Assembly (NCBI GenBank): GCA_965222205.1
Contig: OZ244932.1
Span: 3,100,001 to 3,164,000 of the forward strand
From: RHLJ01 sp965222205
GTDB lineage: Bacteria; Bacteroidota; Rhodothermia; Balneolales; Balneolaceae
Length of the DNA stretch: 64,000 bases
Reading direction: 5' to 3'
The translations under genes and the position numbers were made by a program. The notes under the pieces were generated by a model that saw nothing but the letters and a program-made list of their open reading frames with translations, was not told where the DNA came from and searched no databases. Position 1 is the stretch's first letter. Every line of letters starts with the position of its first letter. This document shows, in pieces, positions 62,456 to 64,000 of this stretch.

Positions 62456-62902
62456 ATGTCGAAACAAGAAATTCTTTCATGGACTTCATTGGCCACCTCT
62501 TCATCAGTATTAGTATTTTACCTTTTGATCAATTTTGGCTGGCCGGATATTATTCCCGATTACTCTGCCCGCGCTGTTAAGATTTTCTTCAATGTATTCT
62601 GGATTGCTGTAATTATTGAAATTATAGTTGGGATCAACGAAGGGAAGAAGAAAGTTCAAAAAGATGAAAGAGACTTCATCATCGAGGCTAAAGGGTTAAA
62701 AGTTGGATACAGCATTCTGGTTATTGCATTGATGATTGCTTTGGTCCAGGTTTTTATCACCAATCTTACACAAAACTATGTACCAAATCTTCCTTTTACT
62801 CTGGAATTATCAACTATTTTCCACTTTTTGTTTTTAGCCTTGTTTTCTGCCAGCGCCGCAAAACGAGCTGTTATGATTTATAATTATCGTAAGGATTATT
62901 GA
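62456..62902 (+). CDS. Four-segment membrane protein paired with an XRE regulator
   Basis: The 148-residue protein has about four membrane segments (SVLVFYLLINFGW, IFFNVFWIAVIIEIIVGI, YSILVIALMIALVQVFI, FHFLFLALFSASAAK) with a KDERDF segment between them, as in the small membrane proteins that are co-encoded with short XRE regulators. AAGGAG precedes the ATG well. The next gene starts 1 base after its stop. Confidence 0.75.
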   Translation: MSKQEILSWTSLATSSSVLVFYLLINFGWPDIIPDYSARAVKIFFNVFWIAVIIEIIVGINEGKKKVQKDERDFIIEAKGLKVGYSILVIALMIALVQVFITNLTQNYVPNLPFTLELSTIFHFLFLALFSASAAKRAVMIYNYRKDY

Positions 62903-62903
62903 G

Positions 62904-63122
62904 ATGGAAGATGGAGTGATCACAAATAACATCAGGAAACTGCGTTTCAATAACCACGAGATGACCCAACAGGAACTGGCCGATGCTGTGGGAGTAACAC
63001 GTCAGACTATCAACGCGATTGAGGCTGCGAAGTACTCACCTTCGCTGGAACTGGCCTTTAAAATTGCTGCTGTGTTTGAGCTGTCTTTGGAAGAGGTTTT
63101 TAGATATAAATCTTTAGAATGA
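62904..63122 (+). CDS. Short XRE-family regulator
   Basis: The 72-residue protein is a single Cro/CI-type helix-turn-helix (IRKLRFNNHEMTQQELADAV, GVTRQTINAIEAAKYSPSLE, LAFKIAAVFELSLEEVFR), similar to YozG-like regulators that accompany membrane proteins. It is co-transcribed with the preceding gene. Its end overlaps the convergent DUF2914 gene by 9 bases. Confidence 0.88.
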   Translation: MEDGVITNNIRKLRFNNHEMTQQELADAVGVTRQTINAIEAAKYSPSLELAFKIAAVFELSLEEVFRYKSLE

Positions 63123-64000
63123 CTTCGTAATCATCCTTTTTGGTTCTAGAGTAGAATTCTGGATAACTTCAAAATCAATGATACCTAAAACTAAGCCTTC
63201 TTCAGTTATTACATCCACTTTCCAAAGACCTTCCATTACGTTGCTTTTGAAGGTATAACCACGAAACCCTTCGTCTCTTCCCCCGGTAATTTCGAAATTG
63301 ATATCATCAATCACTTCCCATTCATTCGTATGCGGACTAAACCATTTCCACCTATGAGCCACTTTTTTATTCAGATTCGATGGGGCAAAAATTGAGGTAA
63401 ATACAAAAATGTTTTCTCCTGTTTTATGAACAAACTGTTCCCTGTTATCACGCCAGATCCTGTACCATTCTGTTCGTTCATAGGTTACCAGATATTGATC
63501 GTTTTGTTTTTCAATACTATGTGCCACAATCCCTGTATCTAATGCGAGAGGAACCGGAGGGATGAAATTGAAAAAATAAAATGTGTTAATCACAGCATAA
63601 ATCCCGGTAATCATCGCAAGCATTTTTAGTTTATTAATTTCCTTCCGGGTTGATGGGCTTGAGTTATAAATATAGACCACCAATGCAATCGTAGAAGCGA
63701 GACTAATAAATCCTGATATGATAAAAATAGCCGTATTCATCTGCTTCACCAGCACTGGTATGAAAAAAGTGAAGAAGGTAAAATTCACAAAGAAGTAGGC
63801 ACTGAACTGAAGGTATTTATTAGAAATCCGCTTTTTAAGAAGTTCATTAGCAAACAACAGAACGACCAGAATAACAAAGAATATTATGGTCTTGGAAAAG
63901 GAAACGCTCCGTGAAAAATAGATCACATAGGCGCTGCATAATCCTCCCAGAAAGAATTGAATAGCCAATGGTAGATATTCTTCAAACCGCTCAATGAATG
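63114..64000 (-). CDS. DUF2914 membrane protein, cut by the window edge
   Basis: The C-terminal about 80 residues (APSNLNKKVAHRWKWFSPHT, GYTFKSNVMEGLWKVDVITE) are a DUF2914 domain. Before it lie several membrane segments (IIFFVILVVLLFANEL, YFFVNFTFFTFFIPVLV and others). The frame runs open to base 64000 (FIERFEEYLPLAIQ), so the real start lies beyond the window. The function is unknown. Confidence 0.8.
   Translation of the reverse strand, partial: FIERFEEYLPLAIQFFLGGLCSAYVIYFSRSVSFSKTIIFFVILVVLLFANELLKKRISNKYLQFSAYFFVNFTFFTFFIPVLVKQMNTAIFIISGFISLASTIALVVYIYNSSPSTRKEINKLKMLAMITGIYAVINTFYFFNFIPPVPLALDTGIVAHSIEKQNDQYLVTYERTEWYRIWRDNREQFVHKTGENIFVFTSIFAPSNLNKKVAHRWKWFSPHTNEWEVIDDINFEITGGRDEGFRGYTFKSNVMEGLWKVDVITEEGLVLGIIDFEVIQNSTLEPKRMITKSF

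Noticed and set aside
1..64000. CRISPR arrays, tRNA or rRNA genes, prophage
   Set aside because: No regularly spaced repeats, no tRNA or rRNA sequence and no phage structural genes were recognised anywhere in the window by reading.

Overview
The window reads as a single chromosome segment of a Bacteroidota-like bacterium, most probably from the Balneolota/Rhodothermota side. Reasons: a secreted protein ends in a type IX sorting domain of the NYPNPFNPSTT type; there is a SusR-like hybrid two-component regulator; -7 promoter elements of the form TAnnTTTG occur; many starts have weak or absent Shine-Dalgarno sites; and housekeeping proteins (FtsY, ScpA, RuvB, MetK, Ppk1) sit in short operons. 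The placement is inference, since no rRNA gene is present. Most of the window is AT-leaning; the two insertion sequences near the middle are visibly more GC-rich.

Layout. 1-9057: hpd with a palindromic operator, a hybrid sensor/AraC regulator, a divergent secreted FG-GAP/LamG/T9SS protein and a small PID-CTERM-like protein. 9039-15220: a MarR regulator overlapping an adenylate cyclase-TolB-TPR protein, then a lipoprotein that fuses a calcineurin-like phosphatase to an Omp85-type barrel. 15317-18381: a putative small RNA, two small genes, NUDIX, CDP-alcohol phosphatidyltransferase and ftsY. 18402-25400: a 39-codon peptide gene divergent from a secreted TPR-CHAT protease, then M28 peptidase-scpA, and an ECF-like sigma gene paired with a membrane anti-sigma-like TPR protein. 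25410-30158: ppk1, ruvB, metK.

30561-about 40030 is a chromosomal integron: an IntI-type integrase on the minus strand, an attI with IntI-site-like repeats, and a cassette array on the plus strand. Cassette boundaries can be read base by base, because the first bases of each cassette are complementary to the R'' box at its end. Cassettes carry two toxin-antitoxin pairs, a small membrane protein and a lipoprotein. Two of the attC sites are each interrupted by the same two IS110-superfamily elements. One (IS-A, IS1111-like) lies between R'' and L''; the other (IS-B, IS110-like) lies inside L'. The 5' noncoding region of IS-B folds into two bridge-RNA-like loops whose candidate guides match the attC target and the element's own ends. 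The only uninterrupted attC differs from the IS-B target at one base, in the CT core dinucleotide.

40055-44549 holds accessory genes: a VOC protein, a membrane/winged-helix regulator locus with two palindromic operators, a methyltransferase remnant, the second copy of the putative small RNA, and a 7-TM protein. 44650-53287 holds three amidohydrolases (one with a degraded metal site) and a gluconate-dehydrogenase-like FAD pair. 53292-64000 has an M14 peptidase, an atypical Nramp-like transporter, HlyIII, DUF2911, AraC, small DUF proteins, a two-RCK potassium channel, an XRE/membrane pair and a DUF2914 protein cut by the window edge. No tRNA, rRNA or CRISPR array was seen.
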